Source: an uncultured Parabacteroides sp.
GTDB taxonomy: Bacteria; Bacteroidota; Bacteroidia; Bacteroidales; Tannerellaceae
DNA length: 6,671 nucleotides
Reading direction: 5' to 3'
NCBI GenBank assembly: GCA_900547435.1
Contig: URGO01000157.1
Location: 1 to 6,671, forward strand
Below, piece by piece: positions 6,421 through 6,671 of this stretch. The first letter of the stretch is position 1. Each line of letters starts with the position of its first letter. Position numbers and translations under genes: made by a program. The notes under the pieces were generated by a model that did no database searches, was not told the DNA's origin, and saw nothing but the letters and a program-made list of their open reading frames with translations.

Positions 6421-6671
6421 TTTTGTTTGGGTTATTAATCAGATTATTTATTGGCTAACTCCTTAAGAATTAGCCTGCATGTGTTGCAAAAAAAGGGACG
6501 TTTTTCTGCGACACTTTTGAAAAGTAGACTTTACATTATTCGGACAGACTTTTGCGGTTACGGCTTTGTGTGTTTTTCATGTATCGTGTTGAAGAAAAAG
6601 TGAAGAATCCAAATAGAAACGCAACGATTCGTTAGCAAACAGGATAAAAACTCATCGGTCGGGGAACGCCG
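6421..6671. other. Upstream region of the HU gene, no gene seen
   Basis: These 251 bases have no convincing reading frame on either strand. Besides the palindrome at 6453-6475 there is a perfect 13-bp palindrome ACTTTTGAAAAGT (6513-6525). A weak promoter for HU may lie at 6639-6610 on the minus strand (TTTG, 18 bp, TCTATTTG), which would give a leader of about 200 nt. No gene start is recognised before the window ends. Confidence 0.5.
6453..6475. promoter_or_regulatory. 23-bp near-palindrome in the HU gene leader
   Basis: GGCTAA (6453-6458) and TTAGCC (6470-6475) form the ends of a near-palindrome with CTTAAG near its centre; two positions on each side fail to match. It sits about 47 bp upstream of the HU start codon. 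It could be an operator for a dimeric regulator, perhaps HU itself, or a leader hairpin. No T-run follows on the minus strand, so a terminator is unlikely. Confidence 0.4.

Noticed and set aside
6610..6639. HU gene promoter (TTTG, 18 bp, TCTATTTG on the minus strand)
   Set aside because: The -7 box lacks the conserved second A and spacing is short; kept only as a weak note.

Overview
The window looks like a piece of a Bacteroidales chromosome, most likely Bacteroides or a close relative such as Phocaeicola or Parabacteroides. Three things suggest this: promoters of the Bacteroidetes type (TAnnTTTG at -7), a BspA-like surface protein ending in a Bacteroides-type C-terminal domain, and an HU protein of the HU-HIG type. 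The exact species cannot be told from the sequence alone.

Left part (1-1053): the tail terminator of an unseen upstream gene, then rpsO (ribosomal protein S15) with its own promoter. rpsO converges on a YbjQ/UPF0145 gene on the minus strand. The two genes share one long AT-only hairpin whose arms are built from 7-bp repeats. The YbjQ gene has a perfect Shine-Dalgarno site and a good -7 box. A second, divergent promoter fires to the right.

Middle (1054-4046): a two-gene operon of a membrane-anchored family 2 glycosyltransferase and, 11 bp later, a class III fructose-1,6-bisphosphatase (fbp). This places a gluconeogenic enzyme in one transcript with a glycan-building enzyme. A GC-rich hairpin separates fbp from the convergent gene to its right.

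Right part (4113-6671), all on the minus strand: a secreted BspA-like leucine-rich-repeat protein with two InlB-B-like repeats, and upstream of it a gene for an HU/IHF-fold DNA-binding protein of the HU-HIG type. Between them lies the most unusual feature of the window, an array at 5831-5956. It holds five copies (plus one decayed copy) of the 11-bp near-palindrome TCTGC(G/C)GCAGA, spaced at exactly 23 bp, with 12-bp variable spacers. The array starts within 10 bp of the HU stop codon and ends just before a rho-independent terminator on the HU strand, so it should be carried in the HU mRNA 3' UTR. The array is also a nested inverted repeat: copies 1 and 2 with their outer spacers pair with copies 4 and 3 over 40 positions. 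I know of no described function for it. No cas genes, transposase, tRNA or rRNA is visible in the window.
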